In this document: positions 1 to 8,580 of the stretch, piece after piece
Position numbering within the stretch: the stretch's first letter is position 1
Layout: the number at the start of each line of letters is the position of its first letter
Source of the DNA: an uncultured Alphaproteobacteria bacterium
GTDB lineage: Bacteria; Pseudomonadota; Alphaproteobacteria; Rickettsiales; UBA1997
NCBI GenBank assembly: GCA_949288805.1
Contig: CASELL010000002.1
Coordinates: 1 to 64,000, forward strand
Direction of reading: 5' to 3'
Length of the DNA: 64,000 bases
Program-made: the position numbers and the translations under genes
Notes under the pieces: model-generated
What the model was told of the DNA's origin: nothing
Database searches by the model: none
Seen by the model: only the letters and a program-made list of their open reading frames with translations

Positions 1-714
1 AAATGTAATGGTAATAATAAGTTTATAGTTGAAGGTAATGGTTGTACTTTTAAATCTGGAAGTAAAGAGTTTAATTATACTGGTGGAATACAATCTTTTA
101 CTATACCTAAGGCATTTGGAAATAAAGATATTACTTTGGAGCTTTGGGGAGCACAGGGTGGTAATACATCTATCGCAAGTGGCGGAAAAGGCGGTTATAC
201 AAAACTAGTTTCTCAACTTGGTAATAAATTTAATGAAGGAACTGCCCTATATCTTGTAATTGGAGGGAAGGGTGTTGCTGGTTCTGGTGGTTATAATGGT
301 GGTGGATCTGGTTATGGATATGGTGGTGGCGCTACTCATCTAGCTACAAAAAGTGGTCTTTTATCCTCCTTATCAGGAAGTAAAAGTTCGGTATTAGCTG
401 TTGCAGGCGGTGGAGGTAGTCATGATAGTTATGGTGGTGGTGCTAATATGGGTGGTGGAAGTGATCATGCTGGTGGAAAAGGTGGTACTTTAACATCTGG
501 TGGTACTGGATATAATTCTGGTACTTTTGGAAAAGGTGGAAATGGAAATAAAAATAGTGGCTATGGTGGTGGAGGTGGTTATTATGGAGGCGGTGGTTCT
601 AGTAGTTGGTCTGGATCTGGTGGTGGCTCCGGCTACTGTAACACATCACTTGGAAGTTGTTCTGGAAGTAATGGAGTTAGAAAAGGCAATGGTTATGCCA
701 AAATTAATTGGTAG
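1..714 (+). CDS. Glycine-rich exported-type protein, C-terminal part (5' end outside window)
   Basis: The frame is open from base 1 to the stop at 712-714, so the N-terminus lies outside the window; the TTG at 136 is internal and is not the start. About 237 residues are visible. The first ~40 hold two cysteines and a beta-rich stretch ending in ELWGAQGG, which is the typical entry to the glycine-rich domain (Pfam Gly_rich type) of bacterial surface proteins. The rest is dominated by Gly/Ser/Tyr runs such as GYGGGGGYYGGGG, with a Cys pair near the end (CNTSLGSC). No enzyme motif is seen. I infer a secreted or surface structural protein. The leading cysteine-bearing segment recalls the cysteine-rich repeats of the VirB2-like fusion at 40 kb, so the missing N-terminus may be similar, but this is untested. 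Confidence 0.75.
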   Translation, partial: KCNGNNKFIVEGNGCTFKSGSKEFNYTGGIQSFTIPKAFGNKDITLELWGAQGGNTSIASGGKGGYTKLVSQLGNKFNEGTALYLVIGGKGVAGSGGYNGGGSGYGYGGGATHLATKSGLLSSLSGSKSSVLAVAGGGGSHDSYGGGANMGGGSDHAGGKGGTLTSGGTGYNSGTFGKGGNGNKNSGYGGGGGYYGGGGSSSWSGSGGGSGYCNTSLGSCSGSNGVRKGNGYAKINW

Positions 715-751
715 TTATTGTAAAAAAATATAATAAAACTAATAATAATTC

Positions 752-777
752 TTGACTATAAATAAAAACATTATAAT
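752..777 (+). promoter_or_regulatory. Candidate promoter of rpsA
   Basis: CTTGACT at 751-757 is a good -35. TATAAT at 772-777 is a perfect -10 but only 14 bases from TTGACT; an overlapping TAATCT at 774-779 gives a 16-base spacer. Transcription would start near 785, leaving an ~85-base leader before rpsA. Confidence 0.5.
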
Positions 778-783
778 CTTTAC

Positions 784-866
784 ATGAACTTTATTAATAT
801 TAGAAGTTATAAGGGGCTTTTAATAACTTGTGAGGTTCATTATTATTAATTTCCCTTTGTAAGGAT
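784..866 (+). promoter_or_regulatory. Structured 5' leader of rpsA, candidate autoregulatory element
   Basis: An outer helix can form between ATGAAC (784-789) and GTTCAT (835-840). Inside it, AAGTTAT (804-810) pairs with ATAACTT (823-829). The inner loop carries AAGGGG (811-816), complementary to TCCCTT (852-857) just before the Shine-Dalgarno AAGGA (861-865), so a pseudoknot next to the ribosome binding site is possible. S1 is known to control its own translation through its leader in E. coli. That this element works the same way is inference. Confidence 0.4.
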
Positions 867-869
867 AAT

Positions 870-2534
870 ATGTCTTTTGATTTTGAAAATTTTGAAGAAT
901 TACTAGAAGAGTATGAAAAAGAAATTCCTACTTTTTCAGAAGGAGATATTGTTTCTGGTATAATTATTAGTTTAGATAACAAAACAGTTACTGTTGATAT
1001 TGGTGGTAAAACAGTTGGTTATATTCCTTTATCTGAATTTGTAGGTGAGAAAATAGAAATTGACTCTCCTGTTGATGTTTATATTGAAAAAATAGAAAAC
1101 AAAAAAGGTGATCTTATAATCAGCAGAGAAAGTGCTAAAAAATATCAAAATTGGAATTATTTAAAGAAATGTTTAAATGAAAACAAAGTTGTTGATGGTA
1201 AAATACTTGGAAAAGTAAAGGGTGGTTTTGCTATTGAATTAGGTAGTGTTATTGCTTTTTTACCAAGAAGTCAAGTTGATACAGCAGTTTTAGCTAATAT
1301 TGATGATTTTATAGGTAAAACAGAACAATTTATGGTTCTAAAAATTGATGATGTTAGAGGAAATGTTGTAGTTTCTAGAAGAGCAATTTTAGAAGAACAA
1401 AGAAGTAAAGAAAGAGAAGAAATACTTTCTAAAATTAAAGTTGGTGATGTTCTAAAAGGTATGGTTAAAAACATTACAGATTATGGTGCATTCATTGATT
1501 TTGGAAGTTTTGATGGTCTTTTACATTTAACAGATATTTCTTGGTGTAGAGTTAGACACCCGTCAGAAGTTTTAAAAGTTGGACAAGAAGTTGAAGTTCA
1601 AGTTATAAAATATGATGAAGAAACTAAAAAAGTTTCATTAGGTATGAAACAATTACAAGAAAACCCATGGGAAACAATTGAAACTAAATATCCAGTTAAT
1701 TCAATAGTTAAAGGTAAAGTTACAAATATTGCTCAATATGGTGTATTTGTGGAAATTGAAAATGGTATTGAAGGTTTAGTTCATGTTTCAGAAATGTCTT
1801 GGTTAAAAAACAATATTTCTCCATCAAAAGTATTAAGTGTTGGACAAGATGTTAATGTTATGGTATTAGATATTGATACAGAACATCATAGAATATCACT
1901 CGGTATTAAACAATGTGAAAAAAATCCTTGGAAAGAATTTTCTGATAAATACAAAGTTGGTGATGTAATTGAAGGAACTATCAAAAATATTACTGAATTT
2001 GGTTTATTTGTTGAATTTGAAAGTGGTGTTGATGGTTTAGTTCATACTTCTGATTTAGATTGGGAAGATTATGAAGGTAAAGAAGCTATCAAAAACTATA
2101 AGAAAAATGATAAAGTTAAGACAATTTTATTAGGTAGCAATTACGAACAAGAAAGAATATCTCTTGGTATTAAACAACTATCTAATGAAAACTTCAAAGA
2201 AGAAGTTGCTAAAATTGAAGAAGGTCAAAAACTTCCTTGTATAATTAGAAATATTAGAAAAGATTTCATGGAAGTTGAGATAGATATATCTGCTGATAAA
2301 AAAGAACAAAAGACAGATAAATTCAATATTGGAGAAAAAATTGAAGCTAATGTTGTTGTTTTTGATAAAGATACAGGAAAATTATTTTTAGCTATAAAAA
2401 GTCTTGAAGATGTTGCTAAAAATGATGTTGAAGAAGACGAAGAGGAAAGCTTCAATATAGAACAATATATGAACACTAATACCAATACCACATTGGGAAG
2501 TGTTTTTGGTAATGTTTTTAATAACATGAAATAA
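870..2534 (+). CDS. rpsA: 30S ribosomal protein S1
   Basis: S1 binds mRNA on the 30S subunit and helps it dock for initiation. The 554 residues hold a row of S1 (OB-fold) RNA-binding domains. The first two (about 20-90 and 105-170) are the ribosome-docking type. Three regular ones follow (about 190-260, 275-345 and 362-435) with the hallmark G-x-V-x-N/T-I-x-x-Y/F-G-x-F-V/I-x pattern and SLGMKQ/SLGIKQ endings, and a weaker sixth lies near 450-510. Length and order match six-domain proteobacterial S1. The ATG has AAGGA five bases upstream. It has its own promoter and a foldable leader, and a hairpin follows the stop. Identification is secure. Confidence 0.97.
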   Translation: MSFDFENFEELLEEYEKEIPTFSEGDIVSGIIISLDNKTVTVDIGGKTVGYIPLSEFVGEKIEIDSPVDVYIEKIENKKGDLIISRESAKKYQNWNYLKKCLNENKVVDGKILGKVKGGFAIELGSVIAFLPRSQVDTAVLANIDDFIGKTEQFMVLKIDDVRGNVVVSRRAILEEQRSKEREEILSKIKVGDVLKGMVKNITDYGAFIDFGSFDGLLHLTDISWCRVRHPSEVLKVGQEVEVQVIKYDEETKKVSLGMKQLQENPWETIETKYPVNSIVKGKVTNIAQYGVFVEIENGIEGLVHVSEMSWLKNNISPSKVLSVGQDVNVMVLDIDTEHHRISLGIKQCEKNPWKEFSDKYKVGDVIEGTIKNITEFGLFVEFESGVDGLVHTSDLDWEDYEGKEAIKNYKKNDKVKTILLGSNYEQERISLGIKQLSNENFKEEVAKIEEGQKLPCIIRNIRKDFMEVEIDISADKKEQKTDKFNIGEKIEANVVVFDKDTGKLFLAIKSLEDVAKNDVEEDEEESFNIEQYMNTNTNTTLGSVFGNVFNNMK

Positions 2535-2542
2535 TATTAATT

Positions 2543-2566
2543 AAGTCCTATTTTTAAATAGGACTT
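2543..2566. terminator. Hairpin after rpsA
   Basis: A perfect 11-bp stem AAGTCCTATTT/AAATAGGACTT with a 2-base loop lies just after the rpsA stop. The T-run on the plus side is poor (TTTAAAAAAA), so termination there may be partial, allowing some readthrough into the peptidase gene. Confidence 0.5.
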
Positions 2567-2584
2567 TAAAAAAATCTAAGATAT

Positions 2585-3454
2585 ATGAAAAGTGATACAT
2601 TTATATTAGTTAAAAAACTAAAACAAAATTTATTTAAATGGCGATTATTAGCTTTTGTAGCTATTTTTTTAATAATTATATCGTCTAGCTCTAATGTTTT
2701 TGATAACAATAAAAGTATTGTAGCAAGAGTAAATATAAATACTCCAATTATTAATGGATATTTTTCTTATGATAGTATAAAAGAATTAGAGAATAACAAT
2801 ATAAAGGCAATTATTCTAAATATAGATTCACAGGGTGGTGATGTTGTTGAAAGTGAAAAATTATATTTATTATTTAGAAAATTATCTAAACAAAAACCAC
2901 TTGTTTCTGTTATAAATAGTATGGGGGCTTCTGGTGCTTATATTATATCCATGGCTAGCGATTATATAGTTGCTTACAATACTAGTAGTGTTGGTTCTAT
3001 TGGTGTCATATTACAAACATATGAAGTTACAGATCTAGCAAAAAAAATGGGTATATCATTAACAACTTATAAAAATTCATCTTTAAAATCAGCTCCTAAT
3101 CCATTGGAAAAGATAAATCCAGATGTAGATATGGTTATATCTCAACAAATAAATGATATATACGATTATTTCTTAAATATTTTTATCGAGAGAAGAAAAA
3201 TAAAAGTTACAGAAGCACAAGAAATTGCTAATGGTCAAATTTATACAGGAAGACAAGCCTTAGAATATGGACTTGTTGACAAAATAGGAACAGAGGAAGA
3301 TGCTTTGATTTTTTTAAGAGATAACGATATTGATATAGACAATATTAATATTGTTGATTATAATATTTACAAAAAACATAATTCTAATATTGTACTTAAT
3401 TTTATTAGTTCTAGTATTAATACTTTTAGTAGAATTATGGCTATTTATAAATAA
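2585..3454 (+). CDS. sppA: Signal peptide peptidase SppA-like protein, S49 family
   Basis: This is a membrane-anchored serine peptidase of the S49 family, which degrades leftover signal peptides at the cytoplasmic membrane. The 289 residues match the short, single-domain (Bacillus SppA-like) form rather than the ~600-residue E. coli protein. A hydrophobic anchor spans about residues 21-38. The nucleophile is Ser116 in GASGAY, and Lys168 (SSLKSA) is the likely general base. Their 52-residue separation equals that of the B. subtilis Ser147/Lys199 pair. SVGSIGV follows the serine as is usual. It sits between rpsA and ppa on the same strand, 14 bases before ppa, so it is probably cotranscribed with ppa. 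Confidence 0.88.
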   Translation: MKSDTFILVKKLKQNLFKWRLLAFVAIFLIIISSSSNVFDNNKSIVARVNINTPIINGYFSYDSIKELENNNIKAIILNIDSQGGDVVESEKLYLLFRKLSKQKPLVSVINSMGASGAYIISMASDYIVAYNTSSVGSIGVILQTYEVTDLAKKMGISLTTYKNSSLKSAPNPLEKINPDVDMVISQQINDIYDYFLNIFIERRKIKVTEAQEIANGQIYTGRQALEYGLVDKIGTEEDALIFLRDNDIDIDNINIVDYNIYKKHNSNIVLNFISSSINTFSRIMAIYK

Positions 3455-3468
3455 TAATAGAGGTAAAA

Positions 3469-3993
3469 ATGTTAATAAAAAATATAAAAATAGGAAAAGA
3501 TGTTCCTAATGTTGTTAATGTTATAGTTGAAAATCCAGCTAATGCTTTACCGGTTAAATACGAATTAGATAAAGAAAGTGGGGCTTTGTTTGTTGATAGA
3601 TTTTTAGCAACTCCTATGCATTATCCATTAAATTATGGTTTTATTCCTAATACTCTATCAGGCGATGGTGATCCTATTGATGTTTTAGTTTTATCTGAAT
3701 ACCCTGTTACATATGGAGCAGTTATTCCATGTAAACCAATAGGTGTTCTTTTAATGGAAGATGAAAAAGGTGAAGATGAAAAAGTTCTTGCTGTTCCAAG
3801 TGAAAAAATGAATAGTGAATATTCTAAATATAATGAAATCAGTGATATTCCTGAGGTTACTTTAAAAAAAGTGGAACACTTTTTTGAACATTATAAAGAT
3901 CTAGAAAAAGGTAAGTGGGTAAAAGTTGCTGGTTATAAAGATTCAAAAGAAGCAAAAAATAAAATATTAGAAGCTGTTGAAAGAGCAAAATAA
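3469..3993 (+). CDS. ppa: Inorganic pyrophosphatase, family I
   Basis: It hydrolyses pyrophosphate to phosphate in the cytosol, pulling polymerisation and activation reactions forward. The 174 residues are the usual bacterial family I length. The protein shows the conserved substrate strand NYGFIPNT, the acidic signature [10 protein letters not shown] (Mg-binding aspartates) and a late KWVKVAG that contributes phosphate-binding lysines. AGAGG-type Shine-Dalgarno sequence (AGAGGTAAAA) precedes the ATG. A strong terminator follows. Confidence 0.96.
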   Translation: MLIKNIKIGKDVPNVVNVIVENPANALPVKYELDKESGALFVDRFLATPMHYPLNYGFIPNTLSGDGDPIDVLVLSEYPVTYGAVIPCKPIGVLLMEDEKGEDEKVLAVPSEKMNSEYSKYNEISDIPEVTLKKVEHFFEHYKDLEKGKWVKVAGYKDSKEAKNKILEAVERAK

Positions 3994-4012
3994 TATTCTT
4001 ATAAAAAATATA

Positions 4013-4048
4013 AAAGCTATTTATTTTTTTAAATAAATAGCTTTTTTT
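4013..4048 (+). terminator. Rho-independent terminator after ppa
   Basis: Stem AAAGCTATTTATTT (4013-4026) pairs with AAATAAATAGCTTT (4031-4044) around a TTTT loop and ends in a run of T. It closes the rpsA-sppA-ppa block. Confidence 0.85.
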
Positions 4049-4081
4049 ATAGTTAATAGTTAAAAGCAGTTTTAGCAAATA

Positions 4082-4473
4082 TTAGTGCATCGATCTTGTT
4101 GTAGAACCTTGACGTTGCACAGAATCCATCTCAAAACCGACATGTCTAAGTTCTCGTTCTTGTTGTCCTAACCTTTGTCTTTCTTGATATTTTTCCTTAG
4201 CGCATAGTACATGAGTTAATAATTATCTATATTCTTCTTTAGCCTCGATGGTTGGTGCATCTTCTATTTTTTGTTTTATTATATTTTCTGGTGTTTCTCT
4301 ATTATGGTTTCGTATGTTTGGATTTGCTCCAAGTGCTAGTAGTTCTTTTACTATTTCTTTATCTCCAACTTTACATGCTTTATACAATCTATTTTTGAGT
4401 GTTGTTTCTATTTGTTGAGAAGCCTCATTTGGGCTATATCCTTGTTGTGGTCTCATTGTTCTTTTTTTTCCAT
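4082..4473 (-). pseudogene. Broken single-ankyrin-repeat gene
   Basis: Read from 4456 leftwards, the frame encodes one ankyrin repeat (LYKACKVGDKEIVKELLALGANP, about residues 26-48) and then meets TAA at 4225-4223. The same frame then continues open for 46 codons, to TAA at 4084-4082, with a charged Gln/Arg-rich tail (for example QERQRLGQQERELRH) that looks coding. At the 5' side, a better start is the ATG at 4473, which has AAAGGA upstream, but an A8 run after GAA puts it out of frame. One more A would join it to the repeat. Two lesions in one small gene suggest decay; a sequencing error in the A run or translation of just the first part are alternatives. Less AT-biased codons (CGA, CGT, GTC) hint at acquired DNA. 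Confidence 0.6.
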
Positions 4474-4527
4474 TTTCTGTATCCTTTTAAAATTAGTTAA
4501 TAAATTAATAAAATTATTTATAATTTA

Positions 4528-4562
4528 AAATATCATAAAATATAATAAATTTTATGATATTT
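4528..4562. repeat. 14-bp perfect inverted repeat
   Basis: AAATATCATAAAAT (4528-4541) is complementary to ATTTTATGATATTT (4549-4562), with a 7-base loop. No T-run follows on either strand, so it is not a classical terminator. It lies in the 260-base gap between the broken ankyrin gene and the exporter promoter, where I see nothing else but the promoter. Confidence 0.4.
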
Positions 4563-4674
4563 GTTTAAAAAGAATTTAATTGTTTCATATAATTTTATAA
4601 AGACAAAATTATTTATATAAATGTATTAAAAATAAACATAATATTTTAAAAAATCTTTTTTTGTTTAAAAATGA

Positions 4675-4704
4675 TTGATTTTTTAAAATATGCTATTATA
4701 TAAT
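4675..4704 (+). promoter_or_regulatory. Promoter of the tripartite exporter operon
   Basis: TTGATT (4675-4680), an 18-base spacer and a perfect TATAAT (4699-4704). The expected start near 4711 gives a short leader before the ATG at 4734, and rules out the upstream TTG at 4704, which lies inside the -10 box. Confidence 0.7.
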
Positions 4705-4733
4705 TGTTTAGAATTATAAAAACAAAAATTAAT

Positions 4734-6056
4734 ATGAAATGCTTATTTTTAATATTTAGCTTATTATTTTATAGTATAAATGTTTATAGTGAAGAAACTA
4801 CTCCAAACACTATATTAGATACAATAAATTACGAATGGTGGTATAATTTTAACGACAGAAATCTTGAAAGATATATATTAAAAGGAATTATTAGTAATAA
4901 TGATTTAAAAATATCTAATTTAAAGATCAAAGAATACAATAATTTTGTTAAATATACTTTTGGACAAGAATTACCTACTATATCTGCTAATTTTAATTAT
5001 TCTAAAACAGATAATTTACCATCTCCACTTGATTCTATGACTGATAAAGATGGTATGGTTTTACCTATTACTATGAGTTATGAATTGGATTTGTTTGGTA
5101 AAAATAGATTAAAAACAAAATCAACAAAAAAACAATTAGAAACATATAATTTACAATTACAATCATCTTATATATCTTATGTATCAAGTTTGGCTACTGT
5201 ATACTTAAATATAGTTAGATATAATGAATTATTATCTTTATATGATGAATTAATATCAATTAATAAATCAATATTAGAAAATAAAAAATTAGTTAATAAA
5301 AATGGTTTAAATGATAAAAATACTATAAACACTGCTGAACAAGATTTAAAAAATGTTATGATACAAAAAACAAATATATTAAAAAATAGAGATGCTTTAT
5401 TAACTCAATTTTCTGTACTTTTGGGTGAAGATATAAAAAATGAATTAAAGATTAGTGATTATAAAGATATAACTTTTAAAGATAATATTCCTAGTGAGAT
5501 GTCATCTAATGTTATTTTTTCAAGACCAGATGTTTTAGCAATGGAAAAACAATTAGAAAAAGTAAACATAGATATAAAAGTTGCTAGAAGAGAGTTTTTG
5601 CCTACTTTTACTTTAAGTGCTTCTGTATTTTTTAATAATATTACAGCCGGTGGTTTTTTTAGTAATCCTATAACTAGTTTAATGGGTGGTATAGGTCAAA
5701 CACTTTTTACTGGTGGAAGAAAAAAATTTAATCTAAATATGCAAAAAAATAAATACGAACAATTATTAGAAGAATATAAAAAAATTACTTTACAAGCAAC
5801 AAAAGAAGTTAATGATAGTTTGGTAAATGTTAAATATAATGAAAATATTTTTAATATGAATAATAAGAATCTATTATTAGAAATTGAAAATTATTCTAAT
5901 CAAAAAATTAAAAATAAAAATGGTTTGATATCAAATATTGAATTATTACAACATAAACAAAAATTAATTACAAACAAAATTAATGTTGTTAATGCTAGAA
6001 TTGAAAATTATATTGATTATATAACTTTGTATAAATCAGTTGGTGGAAAAATTTAA
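4734..6056 (+). CDS. TolC-family outer membrane channel protein
   Basis: This is the outer-membrane duct of a tripartite exporter. A signal peptide is clear (MKCLFLIFSLLFYSINVYSE), followed by ~420 residues of alternating helices and beta segments typical of the OEP/TolC fold: a duplicated helical pattern with SYELDLFGK near residue 115 and IGQTLFTGG near residue 320. I use the ATG at 4734 because the upstream TTG overlaps the promoter. The gene is first in an operon with an HlyD adaptor, an ATPase and two permeases, so it is a dedicated channel rather than a shared one. Family assignment is firm; the substrate is unknown. Confidence 0.87.
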   Translation: MKCLFLIFSLLFYSINVYSEETTPNTILDTINYEWWYNFNDRNLERYILKGIISNNDLKISNLKIKEYNNFVKYTFGQELPTISANFNYSKTDNLPSPLDSMTDKDGMVLPITMSYELDLFGKNRLKTKSTKKQLETYNLQLQSSYISYVSSLATVYLNIVRYNELLSLYDELISINKSILENKKLVNKNGLNDKNTINTAEQDLKNVMIQKTNILKNRDALLTQFSVLLGEDIKNELKISDYKDITFKDNIPSEMSSNVIFSRPDVLAMEKQLEKVNIDIKVARREFLPTFTLSASVFFNNITAGGFFSNPITSLMGGIGQTLFTGGRKKFNLNMQKNKYEQLLEEYKKITLQATKEVNDSLVNVKYNENIFNMNNKNLLLEIENYSNQKIKNKNGLISNIELLQHKQKLITNKINVVNARIENYIDYITLYKSVGGKI

Positions 6057-6076
6057 TAATTAATGGAGAAAGAAAT

Positions 6077-6892
6077 ATGAAAAAATTATTTTTACTTATT
6101 ATAGTTATCGCTTTATGTATAACAGGTAGTTTTTATTATTATAAAAATAAAAAAATTAATAGTAATATTATTACACTTTATGGAAATATTGATATTAGAC
6201 AGGTTAATCTTGCTTTTAGAACTGGTGGAAGAGTTGAGAGTTTAAAAGTTGAAGAGGGTGAAGTTGTTAAAAAAGGTGATTTATTAGCTACTATTGATAA
6301 TAAACCAGTTTTAAATAAATTAAATCAAGCAAAAGCACAATTAGAAATAGCAAAAGTTCAAATGAAAAATGCTAATGTATATTTTAATAGAAATAAAGAG
6401 TTATGTAGAAAAAATGCTATATCTAAACAACAATGTGATGATATAAGATTAAAAAAGGAACAGGCAGATTCTAATTTTAAATATGCTAAAGCGGTTGTTG
6501 ACGATATAAATACAACTTATGAAGATTGTAATTTATATTCTCCTAGTGATGGTATAATATTAATTAGAGTTCAAGATGAGGGTGCTATTGTAAATACAGG
6601 AACTCCTATTTATACTTTATCTCTAAATGATGAAATGTGGGCAAAAGTTTACATTAAAGAAACTCAATTAGGTAAAGTAAAAATTGGTTCTCCTGCTGAA
6701 ATATATACAGATTCTACTGATAAAGTTTATAGAGGTCATATAGGTTTTATATCTCCGGTTGCTGAGTTCACTCCTAAAAATATAGAAACAACTTCATTAA
6801 GAACAGATCTAGTTTATAAAGTAAAAATTGTTATTGATGATGCTGATGATTATTTAAAACAAGGTATGCCTATTACAGTTAAAATAAAATAA
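6077..6892 (+). CDS. HlyD/YbhG-type membrane fusion (periplasmic adaptor) protein
   Basis: It bridges the inner-membrane ABC transporter and the TolC-type channel. An N-terminal anchor (residues 1-21) is followed by a lipoyl half-motif (GRVESLKVEEGEVVKKGDLL, about 47-66). A long coiled hairpin (about 73-145) and a second lipoyl half plus beta-barrel (about 150-271) complete it. The 271 residues are short, like YbhG. GGAGA precedes the ATG. The gene ends two bases before the ATPase gene. Confidence 0.88.
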   Translation: MKKLFLLIIVIALCITGSFYYYKNKKINSNIITLYGNIDIRQVNLAFRTGGRVESLKVEEGEVVKKGDLLATIDNKPVLNKLNQAKAQLEIAKVQMKNANVYFNRNKELCRKNAISKQQCDDIRLKKEQADSNFKYAKAVVDDINTTYEDCNLYSPSDGIILIRVQDEGAIVNTGTPIYTLSLNDEMWAKVYIKETQLGKVKIGSPAEIYTDSTDKVYRGHIGFISPVAEFTPKNIETTSLRTDLVYKVKIVIDDADDYLKQGMPITVKIK

Positions 6893-6894
6893 TT

Positions 6895-8580
6895 ATGTCA
6901 GTAGTAAAGGTTGATAATTTAGTAAAAAATTTTGAAGATAAAACTGCTATAAACAATATATCTTTTTCAATAGAAGAGGGTGAAATAGTAGGTTTAGTTG
7001 GTCCAGATGGTGCTGGAAAAACTACTTTAATAAGAACTTTAATAGGATTATTAAAACCAACAAGTGGTTATGTTAGTGTTTTAGGTTATGATCCAGTTAG
7101 TGATGTAGATAAATTACATAATATAGTTGGTTATATGCCTCAAAAGTTTGGACTTTATGAAGATTTGACTGTTATGGAAAATCTTGAACTTTATGCTAAT
7201 TTGAAAGGACTAAGTGAAGACGATAAAAGAGATTATTTTAATATAATGTTATCTTTTACTAATTTAAAAACTTTTACTAATAGATTAGCTGGTAAGTTAT
7301 CGGGTGGTATGAAACAGAAATTAGGACTTGCTTGTTCTTTATTAGGTAATCCAAAGTTTTTATTGTTAGATGAACCAGGGGTAGGTGTAGATCCTATATC
7401 AAGAAGAGAATTAATGTCTATGGTTAGAGAATTAAGTCAGGGTGGTATGACTATTTTATGGTCAACTTCTTATCTTGATGAAGCAGAAAACTTTGATAAA
7501 ACTATTTTATTAAATGAAGGTAAAATACTTTATGATGGAGTTCCTTCTGATTTAACTAAAACTATGGATAACAATGTTTTTTTAACAAAAGATGTAAAAT
7601 ATAATAATAGAACTTTATTAAGAAAAATATTAAAAAGTAGAAAAAAAGTTATTGATGCAGTTATTGAAGGTGATGCTGTTAGAGTTGTAATTAATGATGA
7701 TAATTTAAAAAATAGATTTAAAGATTTCTTAAAGCCTGTAAAACCTAGATTTGAAGATGCAGTTATTGAAAAATTAGGTGGTTGTCCACTAGGTGAATCA
7801 AAAGTTGCTAAAAACATTACAGTTAGTAGTTATACTGAAAATGTTATACAAGCAGAACATTTAACAAAAATATATGGAACATTTAAAGCTGCAAATGATA
7901 TTAATTTTTCAATTAAAAAAGGTGAGATTTTTGGGTTGTTAGGTCCTAATGGAGCTGGTAAATCTACAAGTTTTAAAATGATGTGTGGTTTATCAAGACC
8001 AACTAGTGGTAGGGCCTTAATTATGGGTATTGATATGAAAAAAGAACCAGAACTAGCAAGAGAACAGCTCGGTTATATGGCTCAAAAGTTTTCTTTATTT
8101 TCTAATTTAACTGTTTTAGATAATTTACAATTTTTTTCTGGTATTTATGGACTAAATAAACAAAAGCAAAAAGAAAGAATAGAAGATATGATTGAAACTT
8201 TTGATTTTAAAGATTATTTAAAAATGAAGTCAGGACTTTTGCCATTAGGCTATAAACAAAGATTATCTCTTGCTTGTGCTATAATGCATAATCCACCGAT
8301 TTTATTTTTAGATGAACCTACAAGTGGTGTGGATCCATTAACAAGAAGAGAGTTTTGGAATCATATTAATTCTATGGTAGAAAAGGGTGTTACAGTTATG
8401 GTTACTACTCATTTTATGGATGAAGCAGAGTATTGTGATAGAATAGCCTTAATTTATAAAGGACAAGCGATAAGAACCGGTGGTCCAAGTGATTTGAAAA
8501 AAGATGGTGAAACAATGGAAGAAGCTTTCATTAGAACTATATATGAATATGATGAAGAACATGGAGAGGAGAGGGTATGA
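6895..8580 (+). CDS. ABC transporter with two fused ATPase domains (YbhF-like)
   Basis: It powers the exporter. Two complete nucleotide-binding domains lie in one chain of 561 residues, as in E. coli YbhF. The first has Walker A GPDGAGKTT (about 36-44), signature LSGGMKQ (about 138) and Walker B LLLDEPGVGVDP. The second has Walker A GPNGAGKST (about 349), a relaxed signature LPLGYKQR and Walker B LFLDEPTSGVDP. The domains are joined by a ~90-residue linker. Its last codons overlap the next gene by four bases (ATGA), so the permease is translationally coupled. Confidence 0.92.
   Translation: MSVVKVDNLVKNFEDKTAINNISFSIEEGEIVGLVGPDGAGKTTLIRTLIGLLKPTSGYVSVLGYDPVSDVDKLHNIVGYMPQKFGLYEDLTVMENLELYANLKGLSEDDKRDYFNIMLSFTNLKTFTNRLAGKLSGGMKQKLGLACSLLGNPKFLLLDEPGVGVDPISRRELMSMVRELSQGGMTILWSTSYLDEAENFDKTILLNEGKILYDGVPSDLTKTMDNNVFLTKDVKYNNRTLLRKILKSRKKVIDAVIEGDAVRVVINDDNLKNRFKDFLKPVKPRFEDAVIEKLGGCPLGESKVAKNITVSSYTENVIQAEHLTKIYGTFKAANDINFSIKKGEIFGLLGPNGAGKSTSFKMMCGLSRPTSGRALIMGIDMKKEPELAREQLGYMAQKFSLFSNLTVLDNLQFFSGIYGLNKQKQKERIEDMIETFDFKDYLKMKSGLLPLGYKQRLSLACAIMHNPPILFLDEPTSGVDPLTRREFWNHINSMVEKGVTVMVTTHFMDEAEYCDRIALIYKGQAIRTGGPSDLKKDGETMEEAFIRTIYEYDEEHGEERV

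Noticed and set aside
136-138. TTG at 136 as the start of the glycine-rich gene
   Set aside because: The same frame is open to base 1 and encodes the expected strand before the glycine-rich domain, so the gene is cut by the window edge.
500-733. Second open frame inside the glycine-rich gene
   Set aside because: It is a shifted reading of GGT/GGA-rich DNA giving Val/Met runs; no independent coding signal.
4704-4733. Upstream TTG start for the TolC-family protein
   Set aside because: The TTG lies within the TATAAT box of a well-spaced promoter, and the ATG at 4734 begins directly at a clean signal peptide.
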